This document shows, piece after piece, positions 9,220 to 17,546 of a stretch of DNA of 43,312 nt. Source of the stretch: Candidatus Enterococcus courvalinii (GTDB lineage Bacteria > Bacillota > Bacilli > Lactobacillales > Enterococcaceae). The notes beneath the pieces are model-generated. The model saw nothing but the letters and a program-made list of their open reading frames with translations, was not told where the DNA came from and made no database searches. Position numbers and translations under genes: made by a program. The DNA is taken from NCBI RefSeq assembly GCF_017315945.1, contig NZ_JAFLWI010000020.1, positions 1 through 43,312 of the forward strand, given 5' to 3'. Position 1 is the first letter of the stretch, and each line of letters starts with the position of its first letter.

Positions 9220-10176
9220 CTATATGAGCTCCTTTGTTCGAATGTTGAATTTTCCTTGGTAGCTATCACGACGAATTAATTCTTCATCAATTGCATTCAA
9301 AACTTCCCATTTTTTCAAGCTCCACATTGGTCCAATTAGAGAATCCCACGGCGCATCACCAGTTAAACGATGAATAATGATTTCTTGAGGAATCATTTCC
9401 AATTGATCACAGATCACATGAACATAGTCTTGCTGACTCATTAGTTGAAGTCGACCTTCATGATAATCACGAAGCATACGTGTTTTGCGCATCAAGTGCA
9501 TGAGATGTAGTTTGATTCCTTGAATGTCGGAATCTAGGATTGTTCGGCGAACGTTTTCACGCATCATTTCTAAAGATTCTCCAGGTAAGCCATTGATTAG
9601 GTGAGTGCATACGCGAATGTTGTGTTTACGTAGTTTACTTACGCCATCTAAATAAGTTTGATAGTCGTGTGCGCGATTGATTGAAGTCGAAGTTTCTTCA
9701 AAAGTTGTTTGTAGGCCAAGCTCAACCCAAAGATAGAGCCGAGTATTTAATTCAGCTAGATAGTCCACCACTTCATCTGGCAAACAATCTGGACGTGTAC
9801 CAATTGAAAGTCCAACAACGCCAGGAAGATTGATGACTTGTTCAAAGCGTTCTCGAATCACTTCAACAGGTGCATGTGTATTAGTGAAATTTTGAAAATA
9901 AACGATATATTGTTGTACATGTGGCCATTTTTGATGCATCATATCAATCTCTTTATGAAATTGAATAGGTAGTGGATCTTCAGGCGCAACAATCATGTCT
10001 CCCGATCCAGAAACACTACAAAAAGTACAACCACCATGAGCTACCGTACCGTCACGGTTGGGGCAATCGAAGCCACCGTCGATAGGCACTTTGAAAATTT
10101 TACCACCAAATTCATTACGCAAAGCATAATTCCATGAATGGTAACGTTTATTTCCTTCTGCATAAGGAAATTCCAT
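9220..10176 (-). CDS. mnmL: radical SAM protein YtqA/MnmL family (TIGR01212), tRNA wobble uridine modification
   Basis: 318-residue radical SAM enzyme. Three cysteines of the iron-sulfur cluster are visible: Cys38 in FDCPNRDG, and Cys50 and Cys53 in GGCTFC, so spacing is C-x11-C-x2-C. It is the YtqA family rather than Elp3, having no acetyltransferase domain. In Gram-positive bacteria YtqA (MnmL) has been linked to conversion of cmnm5U34 to nm5U34, the substrate of MnmM, which is encoded immediately downstream here. The start ATG at 10176 follows AAGGAA at suitable distance. It lies 26 nt after a PAP2 phosphatase gene and probably shares its promoter. Some sources still call it a YhcC-like hypothetical protein. 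Confidence 0.82.
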   Translation of the reverse strand: MEFPYAEGNKRYHSWNYALRNEFGGKIFKVPIDGGFDCPNRDGTVAHGGCTFCSVSGSGDMIVAPEDPLPIQFHKEIDMMHQKWPHVQQYIVYFQNFTNTHAPVEVIRERFEQVINLPGVVGLSIGTRPDCLPDEVVDYLAELNTRLYLWVELGLQTTFEETSTSINRAHDYQTYLDGVSKLRKHNIRVCTHLINGLPGESLEMMRENVRRTILDSDIQGIKLHLMHLMRKTRMLRDYHEGRLQLMSQQDYVHVICDQLEMIPQEIIIHRLTGDAPWDSLIGPMWSLKKWEVLNAIDEELIRRDSYQGKFNIRTKELI

Positions 10177-10202
10177 TTAAATTCCTTCTTTCTTTTCCTT
10201 CG

Positions 10203-10835
10203 TTAGGTAATTGATTCCTTATTTTTTAAATAAATCGGATAAGTGTAGCATAACCAAGTTAATCCTAATAAGTAACCACCTAAAACATCACTTGGGAAGT
10301 GTACGCCCAAATAAATTCGACTAATACCAACACTTAAAATAATCAATCCTAAGAGAAATTGCAACAACAATCGTACTGTTTTGTTGTTTATCAAATGAGA
10401 CAATAAGAAAATCAATGTACCATACAGAATCATGCTCCCTGTCGAATGTCCACTAGGAAAGCTGTAACTTGACTCACTAACTAAGTGAGGTAAGGTAGGG
10501 CGATCACGCATAAAAAATAATTTAATCAATGGATTGGTGATTCCGGCAATCAAAATGAAATTAGTTGTTAACCAAATTAGTTCGATATGTTTCTTTTTGA
10601 TCCACAAGAAAAAAATCAAGCAAACAAAAATAGAAATGACAGTTAACGGATTTCCTAATTTTGTCACCATCATTTGATAAGTGTTCCACTGTGGTAAGGG
10701 TGCTCGAATAATTGAAGTAAAAAATTGATCGAAGCCATGAAGCTGCGATAAATGAAATTTTACAAAATAACTAAGAGTCAAGAAAAGTATAAGAAAAATA
10801 CTCGCTGTAACTCGAAATGACGCGTTTTGTTTCAT
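10203..10835 (-). CDS. PAP2-superfamily membrane phosphatase
   Basis: 210-residue integral membrane phosphatase with about six helices. All three PAP2 motifs are intact: K-x6-RP at 105-113 (KLFFMRDRP), PSGH at 127-130, and SR-x5-H-x3-D at 172-183 (SRIYLGVHFPSD), with His130 and His179 as catalytic residues. The active site would face outward. Likely substrates are lipid phosphates or pyrophosphates such as undecaprenyl pyrophosphate or phosphatidylglycerol phosphate (PgpB/BcrC-like); the sequence cannot decide. The start is supported by AAGGAGGAAC, and a TATAAT lies upstream at 10863-10868. It is the first gene of the minus-strand run with mnmL and mnmM. Confidence 0.85.
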   Translation of the reverse strand: MKQNASFRVTASIFLILFLTLSYFVKFHLSQLHGFDQFFTSIIRAPLPQWNTYQMMVTKLGNPLTVISIFVCLIFFLWIKKKHIELIWLTTNFILIAGITNPLIKLFFMRDRPTLPHLVSESSYSFPSGHSTGSMILYGTLIFLLSHLINNKTVRLLLQFLLGLIILSVGISRIYLGVHFPSDVLGGYLLGLTWLCYTYPIYLKNKESIT

Positions 10836-10862
10836 AAAGTTCCTCCTTCGTATACTGAAATC

Positions 10863-10868
10863 ATTATA
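10863..10868 (-). promoter_or_regulatory. -10 element of the PAP2-mnmL-mnmM operon
   Basis: A perfect TATAAT reads on the minus strand 28 nt upstream of the PAP2 start codon. It is preceded by TGC, giving an extended -10. The -35 region is poor. Confidence 0.55.
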
Positions 10869-11007
10869 GCATTTTTTTAATTGCTAGATTTTTTGTTCAA
10901 AGAAATCAAATGAAAAAATGATGAGTTTTCGATGATAACGACCGGCGTAATGTTGACGAAAAGATTTGGTAATATTTCTGAAATAAAAATTGACGTTCTT
11001 CAAAAAT

Positions 11008-11037
11008 CTTGATTTTATGCAATGCATAGCTATCAAG
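11008..11037. promoter_or_regulatory. interrupted palindrome upstream of the autolysin gene
   Basis: Outer arms CTTGAT (11008-11013) and ATCAAG (11032-11037), with inner arms TATGCA and TGCATA around a single A. The whole 30-nt element is nearly symmetric. It sits just upstream of the WalR-like half-sites in the 344-nt divergent intergenic region. The binding protein is unknown. Confidence 0.4.
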
Positions 11038-11063
11038 GCTTTGGCAAAACTAGTTGATTAGGT

Positions 11064-11100
11064 GTTACATAAAATTACATACAGATTACAAAGGATAACA
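11064..11100 (+). promoter_or_regulatory. array of four WalR/VicR-type half-sites
   Basis: Four hexamers fit the reverse complement of the WalR half-site TGTWAH. They are GTTACA (11064-11069), ATTACA (11074-11079), ATTACA (11085-11090) and ATAACA (11095-11100). Spacers are 4, 5 and 4 nt, so they recur every 10-11 bp on one face of the helix. The central pair fits the full TGTWAH-N5-TGTWAH consensus. The array ends upstream of the probable autolysin promoter. WalRK controls autolysin genes in related bacteria; binding here is inferred. Confidence 0.7.
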
Positions 11101-11115
11101 AAGGGTTTAAAGAAC

Positions 11116-11144
11116 TTTTAATGTAGTTTAAGAAAAGTTATACT
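11116..11144 (+). promoter_or_regulatory. probable promoter of the autolysin gene
   Basis: TATACT (11139-11144) is a good -10. The matching -35 at 17 nt, TTTTAA (11116-11121), is weak, as expected for an activator-dependent promoter adjacent to the half-site array. Confidence 0.45.
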
Positions 11145-11179
11145 TATAGTAACTGAAAAATGGATGCGGAGGATAGAAA

Positions 11180-13207
11180 ATGGAGAAGGCAACGATTGGA
11201 AGAAAAGAGCGGAGACGCCAAGAAGAAAAGAAACGTTTTCGAAATGCAAAACGTGGAGTAGCAGCAGTTGGTACGGCAATGGTTGGTTGTTCTGTTGCGG
11301 CACCGTTGATCCAACCAGTTCCTGTAGCAGCAAATGAGCTACCTGCTCAGGTTGGTGCGAGAATCAATACTTCAGCATTTATCGCAGAAATCTCGACTTA
11401 TGCGCAACCTATTGCACAAGCAAATGACTTATATGCTTCGGTTATGATTGCACAAGCAGTTGTTGAGAGTGGCTGGGGAAGTAGTGCGTTGTCACAGTCG
11501 CCTTATCACAATTTATTTGGAATCAAAGGCAGTTACCAAGGGCAAACTGTTTATATGAATACATTAGAATATTTAAACAATAAATGGGTGACAAAAAAAG
11601 AACCTTTCCGTCATTACCCATCTTTTGCAGAATCATTTAGTGATAATGCTTATGTATTGCGCAATACTTCTTTTGGCAATGGCTATTATTATGCTGGTAC
11701 TTGGAAAAGCAATACTAAGTCTTATACGGAAGCAACTTCAGCATTAACTGGTCGTTACGCGACAGATCCAACTTACTCAACAAAATTAAATAATATTATC
11801 GTAACTTATGGATTAACCAAATACGATACGCCTGCAACTGGTAATGCGGGTGGGGGTGCTACAACTGGTTCAGGTGGTGGTTTGAATACAGGAACAGGCT
11901 CGAATAATTCTGTGACGAACCCAACTGATAATGGTTCTACAACAGCAACATATACTGTTAAATCAGGCGATTCTGTCTGGGGTATTGCGAATGCGCATGG
12001 GATTACAATGAATCAATTGATCCAATGGAACAATATTAAAAATAATTTTGTCTACCCAGGTCAACGTTTAACGATCAAAGGGGAACAATCAACTGGCTCA
12101 TCAACCAATAATTCTGGAAGCAATACAAATTCTTCGGGTAATAGTAATCCAACAAATACCCAACCTAGTAATGGTTCGAAATATACCGTTAAATCGGGTG
12201 ATTCTGTTTGGGGCATCGCAAATGCACATGGGATTACAATGAATCAATTGATCCAATGGAACAATATTAAAAATAATTTTGTCTATCCAGGTCAACAATT
12301 AGTTGTTTCTAATAGCGCAACGACAAATCCAGGTTCATCAAACTCAAATACAAATCAAAATCAATCATCTAATACAGGTAATGCAGGTACAGCGACAACT
12401 GGTTCTTATACAGTCAAAGCTGGTGACTCTGTCTGGGGCGTGGCAAATGCCCATGGAATCACAATGGCACAACTTGTTCAATGGAATAAAATCTCGAATA
12501 ACTTCATTTATCCAGGTCAAAAACTGATCGTGAAGAACGGGACATCAAGTAGTGCAACAACTAATAATGCTACTACGAACAATAGTAATTCAGCTAACGC
12601 TTCAACAGGAGCAACTACTTCTTCTACTTACACGGTGAAAGCAGGCGAATCTGTTTGGGGTGTGGCAAATAAAAATAATATTACAATGGCCCAATTGATT
12701 GAATGGAATAATATCCAAAATAACTTCATTTATCCAGGACAAAAATTGATTATCAAGGGCGGTTCTGCTGCATCAACTAATTCAGCAAGTGGGAATACAA
12801 CAGCTACTACTGGAAATAACGCAGCAAATACAACTACTCCTTCAAATAATGCGAAACCAACGACAAGCACAAGTACCAGTGGAGATACGCTGTACACGGT
12901 GAAGGCAGGCGAATCTGTTTGGGGTGTAGCAAATAAAAATAATATTACAATGGAACAATTCATTGAGTGGAACAACATTAAAAACAATTTCATTTATCCG
13001 GGTCAGAAAGTCATTGTGAAAAAAGGGTCAGCACAAACAACAGCACCTACTACTAACTCTGGGACTAAGAAGTACACAGTAAAAGCTGGTGAGTCTGTTT
13101 GGAGCGTTGCCAATGATCACAATCTTTCAATGGCGCAATTCATTGAGTGGAATAATATTAAAGATAATTTCATTTATCCAGGTCAGAGTGTGGTAGTTGC
13201 AAAATAA
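11180..13207 (+). CDS. atlA: secreted N-acetylglucosaminidase autolysin, GH73 plus six LysM (AtlA/muramidase-2 type)
   Basis: Peptidoglycan hydrolase that separates daughter cells. Residues 1-51 are a long signal peptide: a Lys/Arg-rich head, a hydrophobic core near 27-50 and a probable cut after the Ala residues before NEL. The GH73 glucosaminidase domain follows at about 60-213, with the likely catalytic Glu96 in [11 protein letters not shown]. Then come six LysM modules beginning YTVKxG(D/E)SVW, joined by Ser/Thr/Asn/Gly-rich linkers. The 675-residue protein lacks the Thr/Glu-rich N-terminal domain of E. faecalis AtlA and is closer in layout to E. hirae muramidase-2. The start is supported by GGAGGA. 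No clear terminator separates it from the leuS promoter. WalR-like sites lie upstream. Confidence 0.92.
   Translation: MEKATIGRKERRRQEEKKRFRNAKRGVAAVGTAMVGCSVAAPLIQPVPVAANELPAQVGARINTSAFIAEISTYAQPIAQANDLYASVMIAQAVVESGWGSSALSQSPYHNLFGIKGSYQGQTVYMNTLEYLNNKWVTKKEPFRHYPSFAESFSDNAYVLRNTSFGNGYYYAGTWKSNTKSYTEATSALTGRYATDPTYSTKLNNIIVTYGLTKYDTPATGNAGGGATTGSGGGLNTGTGSNNSVTNPTDNGSTTATYTVKSGDSVWGIANAHGITMNQLIQWNNIKNNFVYPGQRLTIKGEQSTGSSTNNSGSNTNSSGNSNPTNTQPSNGSKYTVKSGDSVWGIANAHGITMNQLIQWNNIKNNFVYPGQQLVVSNSATTNPGSSNSNTNQNQSSNTGNAGTATTGSYTVKAGDSVWGVANAHGITMAQLVQWNKISNNFIYPGQKLIVKNGTSSSATTNNATTNNSNSANASTGATTSSTYTVKAGESVWGVANKNNITMAQLIEWNNIQNNFIYPGQKLIIKGGSAASTNSASGNTTATTGNNAANTTTPSNNAKPTTSTSTSGDTLYTVKAGESVWGVANKNNITMEQFIEWNNIKNNFIYPGQKVIVKKGSAQTTAPTTNSGTKKYTVKAGESVWSVANDHNLSMAQFIEWNNIKDNFIYPGQSVVVAK
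11996..12285 (+). repeat. 59-nt exact direct repeat within LysM modules 1 and 2
   Basis: Bases 11996-12054 are identical to 12227-12285, an offset of 231 nt, inside the first two LysM modules. Modules 4 and 5 are also nearly identical. This points to recent duplication or gene conversion. Confidence 0.8.
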
Positions 13208-13232
13208 ATCTGAAAATTTTGTCAAATACTAT

Positions 13233-13261
13233 TTGAACTTGCTGAAGATATTTGTTACTAT
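13233..13261 (+). promoter_or_regulatory. promoter of leuS
   Basis: TTGAAC (13233-13238), 17 nt spacer, TACTAT (13256-13261). It lies just upstream of the T-box leader. Confidence 0.7.
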
Positions 13262-13295
13262 GAATCTACTTAAATAAACAACACTTGAAAAGGAA

Positions 13296-13517
13296 TTAGT
13301 AAAAAGTTGGAAGTTTTAGAGAGCACATGGTTGGTGAGAATGTGCACGGACGCTTTTGAACTCGCCTTTGAGTTGCCTTTGCTGAACATAAAAGTAAGCA
13401 GTGGCGGTGACGACCGTTACAACGTTTGAGGCCTATTTCCAATGGAAAAGGTAAACATTAGGTGGTACCACGTAGATTACGTCCTATAAAAAGAGCAATC
13501 TTTTTATAGGATTTTTT
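13296..13517 (+). promoter_or_regulatory. T-box leader (tRNA-Leu sensing) with terminator
   Basis: The leader carries the T-box core AGGTGGTACCACG (13460-13472), whose TGGT can pair with the uncharged tRNA 3' end. It is followed by a strong terminator CCTATAAAAAGA/TCTTTTTATAGG with seven T (13483-13517). Stem I elements AGAGAGCA and GGTTGGTGAGAA are visible at 13318-13340. The CTC at 13361-13363 in GAACTC is a plausible leucine specifier codon. In this family uncharged tRNA stabilises the antiterminator and lets leuS be transcribed. Stem boundaries and the specifier are read by eye. Confidence 0.93.
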
Positions 13518-13594
13518 TGTTTTTTATCGGTAGAACGAAAAAACAATGACGAAAGTAACTTGCTTTCAACGAAAAAAATGCAGGGGGACAGAAA

Positions 13595-16009
13595 ATGAGT
13601 TATAACCATAAAGAAATTGAAAAAAAATGGCAAAAATATTGGGCGAAAAATCACACATTTAATACCCAAGATGATCCACAGAAACCAAAATTTTACGCAC
13701 TAGATATGTTTCCGTATCCATCTGGTCAAGGATTACATGTGGGACATCCAGAAGGATACACAGCAACAGATATTCTTTCACGGGTAAAACGTAGTCAAGG
13801 TTTTAATGTGTTACATCCAATGGGGTGGGATGCATTTGGACTTCCAGCAGAGCAATACGCATTAGATACTGGAAATGATCCTGCAGAATTCACGAAGAAA
13901 AATATTGAAACATTCCGTCGTCAAATCAATTCTTTAGGCTTTAGTTATGACTGGAATCGAGAAGTGAATACCACAGATCCAGAGTATTACAAATGGACAC
14001 AATGGATCTTTACGAAATTATATGAAAAAGGGTTAGCTTATGAAGCAGAAGTTGCTGTGAACTGGGTTCCAGAACTAGGAACAGTGATTTCGAACGAAGA
14101 AGTTATTGATGGAAAGAGCGAACGTGGTGGCTTTGATGTTGTACGCAAACCGATGCGTCAATGGATGTTGAAAATTACTGCATATGCGGATCGTTTATTA
14201 GACGATTTGGAAACCGTTGATTGGCCAGAAAGCATTAAAGAAATGCAAAGAAACTGGATTGGTCGCTCAGTTGGGGCGAATGTAGAGTTTAAAGTAGCTG
14301 GAACAGATAAATCTTATACAGTTTTCACTACTCGTCCGGATACATTATTTGGAACAACTTATTCGGTTTTAGCGCCAGAATTAGATTTGGTTCGTGAAAT
14401 CACGACACCAGAACAAAAAGCAGCAGTTGAAGCGTATATTGAAGAAACGGCAAAAAAATCTGATTTGAAGCGAACAGATCTTGCCAAAGAAAAAACAGGA
14501 GTATTTACTGGTGCATATGCGATCAATCCAGTGAACGGAAAAGAAATTCCAATCTGGATTGCCGACTATGTACTTGCTTCTTATGGAACAGGTGCGATTA
14601 TGGCTGTTCCTGCGCATGATGAGCGTGACTATGAATTTGCCAAAGCGTTTGATTTACCAATCCAACCAGTTATTGAAGGTGGCAATCTTTCAAAAGCAGC
14701 ACATACGGAAGATGGTTCACATATCAATTCTGAGTTTTTAGATGGTTTGAATACAGAAGAAGCCATTGCTAAAATGAACAGTTGGCTTGAAGAAAATGGT
14801 TTTGGTAAAAAAGAAGTTAGCTACCGTTTACGTGACTGGTTGTTCTCACGTCAACGCTATTGGGGAGAACCAATTCCAATCATTCATTGGGAAGACGGCA
14901 CAGTAACTGCCTTGCCAGAAGAAGAATTACCATTACGTTTGCCAATCACAGATAATATTAAACCAAGTGGTACTGGGGAATCGCCATTGGCAAATATCAC
15001 GGATTGGGTCAATGTCGTTGACCCAGAAACAGGTAAAAAAGGACGTCGTGAAACAAATACGATGCCACAATGGGCCGGTAGTTCTTGGTATTACCTACGC
15101 TACATTGATCCACATAATAAAAAAGAATTAGCAAACTATGAAAAACTAGAACGCTGGATGCCCGTGGATATCTACGTGGGTGGTGCTGAACATGCAGTAC
15201 TACATTTATTATATGTTCGTTTCTGGCATAAATTCTTGTATGATATTGGCGTTGTTCCAACAAAAGAACCATTCCAAAAATTATATAATCAAGGGATGAT
15301 TTTAGGCGAAAACAATGAGAAAATGTCAAAATCACGCGGCAATGTTGTAAATCCAGATGACGTAGTTGAAGCTTATGGTGCGGATACATTACGTATGTAT
15401 GAAATGTTCATGGGACCTTTAGATGCTTCGATTGCATGGAGCGAAAACGGATTAGAAGGTAGCCGTAAATTCTTGGATCGTGTATGGCGCCTGATTGTGG
15501 ACGAAAACAATAAAATGCGTGATCGTATCACAACCATCAATGACGGTAAGCTTGCAAAAGTTTACAACCAGACAGTGAAAAAAGTAACAGAAGATTATGC
15601 AAGTATGCACTTCAACACAGCTATTTCTCAATTAATGGTTTTTGTGAACGAAGCTTATAAAGCCGATGCATTGCCTTACGAGTATGTTGAAGGATTTGTT
15701 CAATTGTTAGCTCCTGTTGCGCCACACTTGGGCGAAGAACTTTGGTCAATTTTAGGAAACGAAGATGGTATTTCTTACGTACCTTGGCCAACATATGATG
15801 AAGCTGCGTTAGTTGAAGATGAAATCGAAGTTGTTTTCCAAGTCAATGGAAAGGTTCGTTCTAAAGCAAATATTGCACGTGACTTAGGCAAAGATGAACT
15901 TGAAAAAGTAGCTTTGGCAGATGAAGCAATCCAAGAACAAATTGCTGGAAAAACAGTTCGTAAAGTAATTGCTGTCCCAAATAAATTAGTTAACATTGTT
16001 GCAAACTAA
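13595..16009 (+). CDS. leuS: leucyl-tRNA synthetase
   Basis: Class I aminoacyl-tRNA synthetase (EC 6.1.1.4) charging tRNA-Leu in the cytoplasm. The HIGH motif is HVGH at 48-51 and KMSKS is at 576-580. Between them lies the CP1 editing insertion, with TTRPDTLFG and [15 protein letters not shown]. At 804 residues it is the usual bacterial length, and the C-terminal tRNA-binding domain ends in VNIVAN. The ATG at 13595 follows AGGGGGA. Expression is governed by the T-box leader. It is monocistronic, with a terminator at 16089-16139. Confidence 0.98.
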   Translation: MSYNHKEIEKKWQKYWAKNHTFNTQDDPQKPKFYALDMFPYPSGQGLHVGHPEGYTATDILSRVKRSQGFNVLHPMGWDAFGLPAEQYALDTGNDPAEFTKKNIETFRRQINSLGFSYDWNREVNTTDPEYYKWTQWIFTKLYEKGLAYEAEVAVNWVPELGTVISNEEVIDGKSERGGFDVVRKPMRQWMLKITAYADRLLDDLETVDWPESIKEMQRNWIGRSVGANVEFKVAGTDKSYTVFTTRPDTLFGTTYSVLAPELDLVREITTPEQKAAVEAYIEETAKKSDLKRTDLAKEKTGVFTGAYAINPVNGKEIPIWIADYVLASYGTGAIMAVPAHDERDYEFAKAFDLPIQPVIEGGNLSKAAHTEDGSHINSEFLDGLNTEEAIAKMNSWLEENGFGKKEVSYRLRDWLFSRQRYWGEPIPIIHWEDGTVTALPEEELPLRLPITDNIKPSGTGESPLANITDWVNVVDPETGKKGRRETNTMPQWAGSSWYYLRYIDPHNKKELANYEKLERWMPVDIYVGGAEHAVLHLLYVRFWHKFLYDIGVVPTKEPFQKLYNQGMILGENNEKMSKSRGNVVNPDDVVEAYGADTLRMYEMFMGPLDASIAWSENGLEGSRKFLDRVWRLIVDENNKMRDRITTINDGKLAKVYNQTVKKVTEDYASMHFNTAISQLMVFVNEAYKADALPYEYVEGFVQLLAPVAPHLGEELWSILGNEDGISYVPWPTYDEAALVEDEIEVVFQVNGKVRSKANIARDLGKDELEKVALADEAIQEQIAGKTVRKVIAVPNKLVNIVAN

Positions 16010-16088
16010 GCTTATTATTGAAAACATTAAGAATAAAATCTGGGACAAAAATTAAGATCTAGTTATTCTAAATACAATTTCAATTTAA

Positions 16089-16139
16089 GAACCGTCTAAA
16101 ATCAACGTTTTCAAAAACGAATTTTAGGCGGTTTTTTTT
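16089..16139 (+). terminator. terminator of leuS
   Basis: Arms ACCGTCTAAAAT and ATTTTAGGCGGT with an inner CGTTTT/AAAACG helix, followed by a T run. Confidence 0.88.
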
Positions 16140-16360
16140 ATTTTATCTTCATTTTTTGGACTAACTAATAGATTGACTGAAAAAAATCAGTGTGGATTTA
16201 CCAGTTCAAGTTGGCGAAGACAAAACAATGACCAGCTTCCTGTTTCATTGTTTTATCTCTATATTTAAATTACGTTTTCGAAAAGAAATATCATTGATGC
16301 TAAGAAGAATAACTATCTAAAATAGGTGTTATAGTCATTTTTTATAACGAATGGAAAAAA
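16140..16360. other. non-coding stretch with a long inverted repeat
   Basis: No supported gene. AAAACAATGA (16222-16231) and TCATTGTTTT (16245-16254) form a 10-bp hairpin with a 13-nt loop. A 42-codon frame from GTG at 16192 to TAA at 16320 runs through it but has no ribosome site and no family I recognise. It could be a gene remnant or the site of a small RNA. Confidence 0.35.
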
Positions 16361-16389
16361 TTGTTTCTTTCTTACAAGCAGTGTTAAGA
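16361..16389 (+). promoter_or_regulatory. probable promoter of the SGNH hydrolase gene
   Basis: TTGTTT (16361-16366), 17 nt, TTAAGA (16384-16389), about 35 nt upstream of the start codon. Confidence 0.5.
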
Positions 16390-16423
16390 TTTAAGAAGAA
16401 TAAAATATAAAGGGATGAAAGAT

Positions 16424-17005
16424 ATGAAAAAAATCATCATCTTTGGTGATAGTATTGCTGCAGGACTTTTTCAAGGAGAGGTTGCACAAACCTTAGACCA
16501 CTATCTTTTACGGACACTGGAATTTTCAGGATATTCGGATTTTGTGATCAGTAATTTAGGTCAAAGAGGCGATTCGACAGAAAGTGGCTTAGAACGTCTA
16601 GTAACGATGGATACTCAAACATTGCAATCTGACTATACAGTGATAATTCTTGGTATTAATGATGCGATTAACATTCGAACCAATCAATTGGAGTATCAAA
16701 GAAATCTTGAAAAGATCATCAACTATTTTTCTGGCAGTAAGGTTATTCTAGTAGGGCCTAGCTATGTAGATGAAGCAATCAAACAACAAACCGATCCTAA
16801 AGTATTAGTTGAGTATGTTCAACTGTCACAAGAAATAGCTGAAAGAATGTCGGTCGAATTTATTGATTGTTACCATCAAGAAACCTCTTTTGAGGAACCC
16901 AATTTATTTATACAAGAAGATGGTCTACATCCTTCTAAATTAGGTTATCATTTCTTAAGCTCGTTGATTGCTCAAATCATAATGAGTCAAGAAACGCAGT
17001 TATAA
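16424..17005 (+). CDS. SGNH/GDSL hydrolase (esterase or acylhydrolase)
   Basis: 193-residue cytoplasmic hydrolase of the SGNH fold, without signal peptide. Block I GDSIAAG carries the nucleophile Ser10, block II NLGQRG the oxyanion Gly47, block III GIND the oxyanion Asn79, and block V DGLHP the Asp166/His169 pair. All catalytic positions are present. I chose the ATG at 16424 because AAAGGG (16409-16414) is nine nt away. The ATG at 16415 touches that site and would be unusable. It stands alone between its own promoter and a hairpin terminator at 17045. The substrate is unknown; relatives deacylate lipids, sugars or peptidoglycan fragments. Confidence 0.85.
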   Translation: MKKIIIFGDSIAAGLFQGEVAQTLDHYLLRTLEFSGYSDFVISNLGQRGDSTESGLERLVTMDTQTLQSDYTVIILGINDAINIRTNQLEYQRNLEKIINYFSGSKVILVGPSYVDEAIKQQTDPKVLVEYVQLSQEIAERMSVEFIDCYHQETSFEEPNLFIQEDGLHPSKLGYHFLSSLIAQIIMSQETQL

Positions 17006-17044
17006 TCTCTTTATTCGTTAATCTGATGCATCATTGCTACAAAC

Positions 17045-17074
17045 TGATTGAGACAAGGTTCTCAGTCAATTTTA
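17045..17074 (+). terminator. probable terminator of the SGNH gene
   Basis: TGATTGAGA and TCTCAGTCA pair over nine positions (one G-T) with a six-base loop, followed by ATTTTA. Confidence 0.55.
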
Positions 17075-17104
17075 CAAGTGCGCAAAATAGTTTCAATAAT
17101 AGAG

Positions 17105-17163
17105 CCTCCTTTCATAGACTAAAAGTGGTTAGTACTCATATTTTAGATTGAAAGGAGGTTTTT
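17105..17163 (+). promoter_or_regulatory. hairpin that pairs an anti-Shine-Dalgarno with a Shine-Dalgarno
   Basis: CCTCCTTTC (17105-17113) pairs perfectly with GAAAGGAGG (17150-17158), and CTAAAA (17119-17124) pairs with TTTTAG (17141-17146), giving a two-part stem. The right arm is a perfect ribosome-binding site seven nt before the ATG of a 19-codon frame. Five T follow the stem, so it could also act as a terminator. Confidence 0.55.
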
Positions 17164-17164
17164 C

Positions 17165-17224
17165 ATGCAGTTAAGCAAAAAACTAATGGACATTTATTGG
17201 ATAACTACAGGCTTTTTCAAGTGA
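17165..17224 (+). CDS. possible 19-residue peptide with sequestered ribosome site
   Basis: The ATG at 17165 lies six nt after AAAGGAGG and opens a frame of 19 codons ending in TGA: MQLSKKLMDIYWITTGFFK. The peptide is basic at the N-terminus and aromatic and hydrophobic at the C-terminus. No family is recognised. Support is only the excellent ribosome site and the hairpin that could hide it. Alternatives are a remnant of a longer gene or a terminator that happens to resemble a start region. Confidence 0.3.
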   Translation: MQLSKKLMDIYWITTGFFK

Positions 17225-17267
17225 AGGAAATAGTTAGAAGGAATCACTCCTTGTTAATTGATCGAGA

Positions 17268-17276
17268 TGCTATAAT
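17268..17276 (+). promoter_or_regulatory. extended -10 promoter of the small-ORF pair
   Basis: TGC TATAAT (17268-17276) lies 22 nt upstream of the first small start codon. No clear -35 is visible. Confidence 0.6.
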
Positions 17277-17298
17277 TTAGTAAAAAGGAGTAAATGAT

Positions 17299-17412
17299 AT
17301 GAAATTCACAGAGAATATTGAAGCTTATTTACAAAAGAAACGAGCGGAAAAAAGTGGGAAAATTCGTAAAAGAAATCAAAAAACAAATAGGAGAAAGAAG
17401 CAAGCAGGATAG
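17299..17412 (+). CDS. small basic protein, 37 residues, unknown
   Basis: ATG at 17299 preceded by AAAAAGGAG (17282-17290); the frame ends in TAG at 17410-17412. The product begins MKFTENIEAYLQKKRAEK and continues with a run of Lys, Arg, Asn and Gln, so it is strongly basic and may bind nucleic acid. It has no cysteines and no hydrophobic segment. A promoter (TGCTATAAT) stands just upstream. A second small frame follows six nt after the stop. I do not recognise a family. The promoter, ribosome site and paired arrangement support a real gene. Confidence 0.55.
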   Translation: MKFTENIEAYLQKKRAEKSGKIRKRNQKTNRRKKQAG

Positions 17413-17418
17413 GGGAAA

Positions 17419-17532
17419 ATGGCGGATTCTGGATATGGTGGGCTGAATAAAGTAAATAAAATCGATTTAAAAGATTTTTTAGCCGCTGAACAACAAAATA
17501 TCGAAGAGCGAGTAAAAAAATCTAAAAAATAA
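17419..17532 (+). CDS. small protein, 37 residues, unknown
   Basis: ATG at 17419, with AGGGGA (17411-17416) overlapping the stop of the preceding small frame; ends in TAA at 17530-17532. The product starts MADSGYGGLNKVNKIDLKDF and ends in a charged, probably helical segment with EERVKKSKK. It is the second gene of an apparent two-gene transcript closed by the hairpin at 17547. No homologous family is recognised. Confidence 0.55.
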   Translation: MADSGYGGLNKVNKIDLKDFLAAEQQNIEERVKKSKK

Positions 17533-17546
17533 ATGGACTTACATAA

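Noticed and set aside
12730-12993. Open frame on the minus strand inside the autolysin gene
   Set aside because: It is a shadow of the repetitive Thr/Asn/Ser-rich LysM linkers, has no ribosome site and no family resemblance.
11951-13204. Regular repeats that could suggest a CRISPR-like array
   Set aside because: The repeats are coding LysM modules of about 130 nt with variable linkers, not short repeats with unique spacers.
15009-15389. 126-codon minus-strand frame inside leuS
   Set aside because: It is antisense to conserved leuS coding sequence, with no ribosome site or domain.
16038-16055. TCTGGGACAAAAATTAAG resembling an intergenic repeat
   Set aside because: It occurs once in this window, so a repeat family cannot be shown from the sequence given.
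16192-16320. 42-codon frame starting with GTG
   Set aside because: No ribosome site, no recognisable protein and overlap with a hairpin; kept only as a possible remnant.
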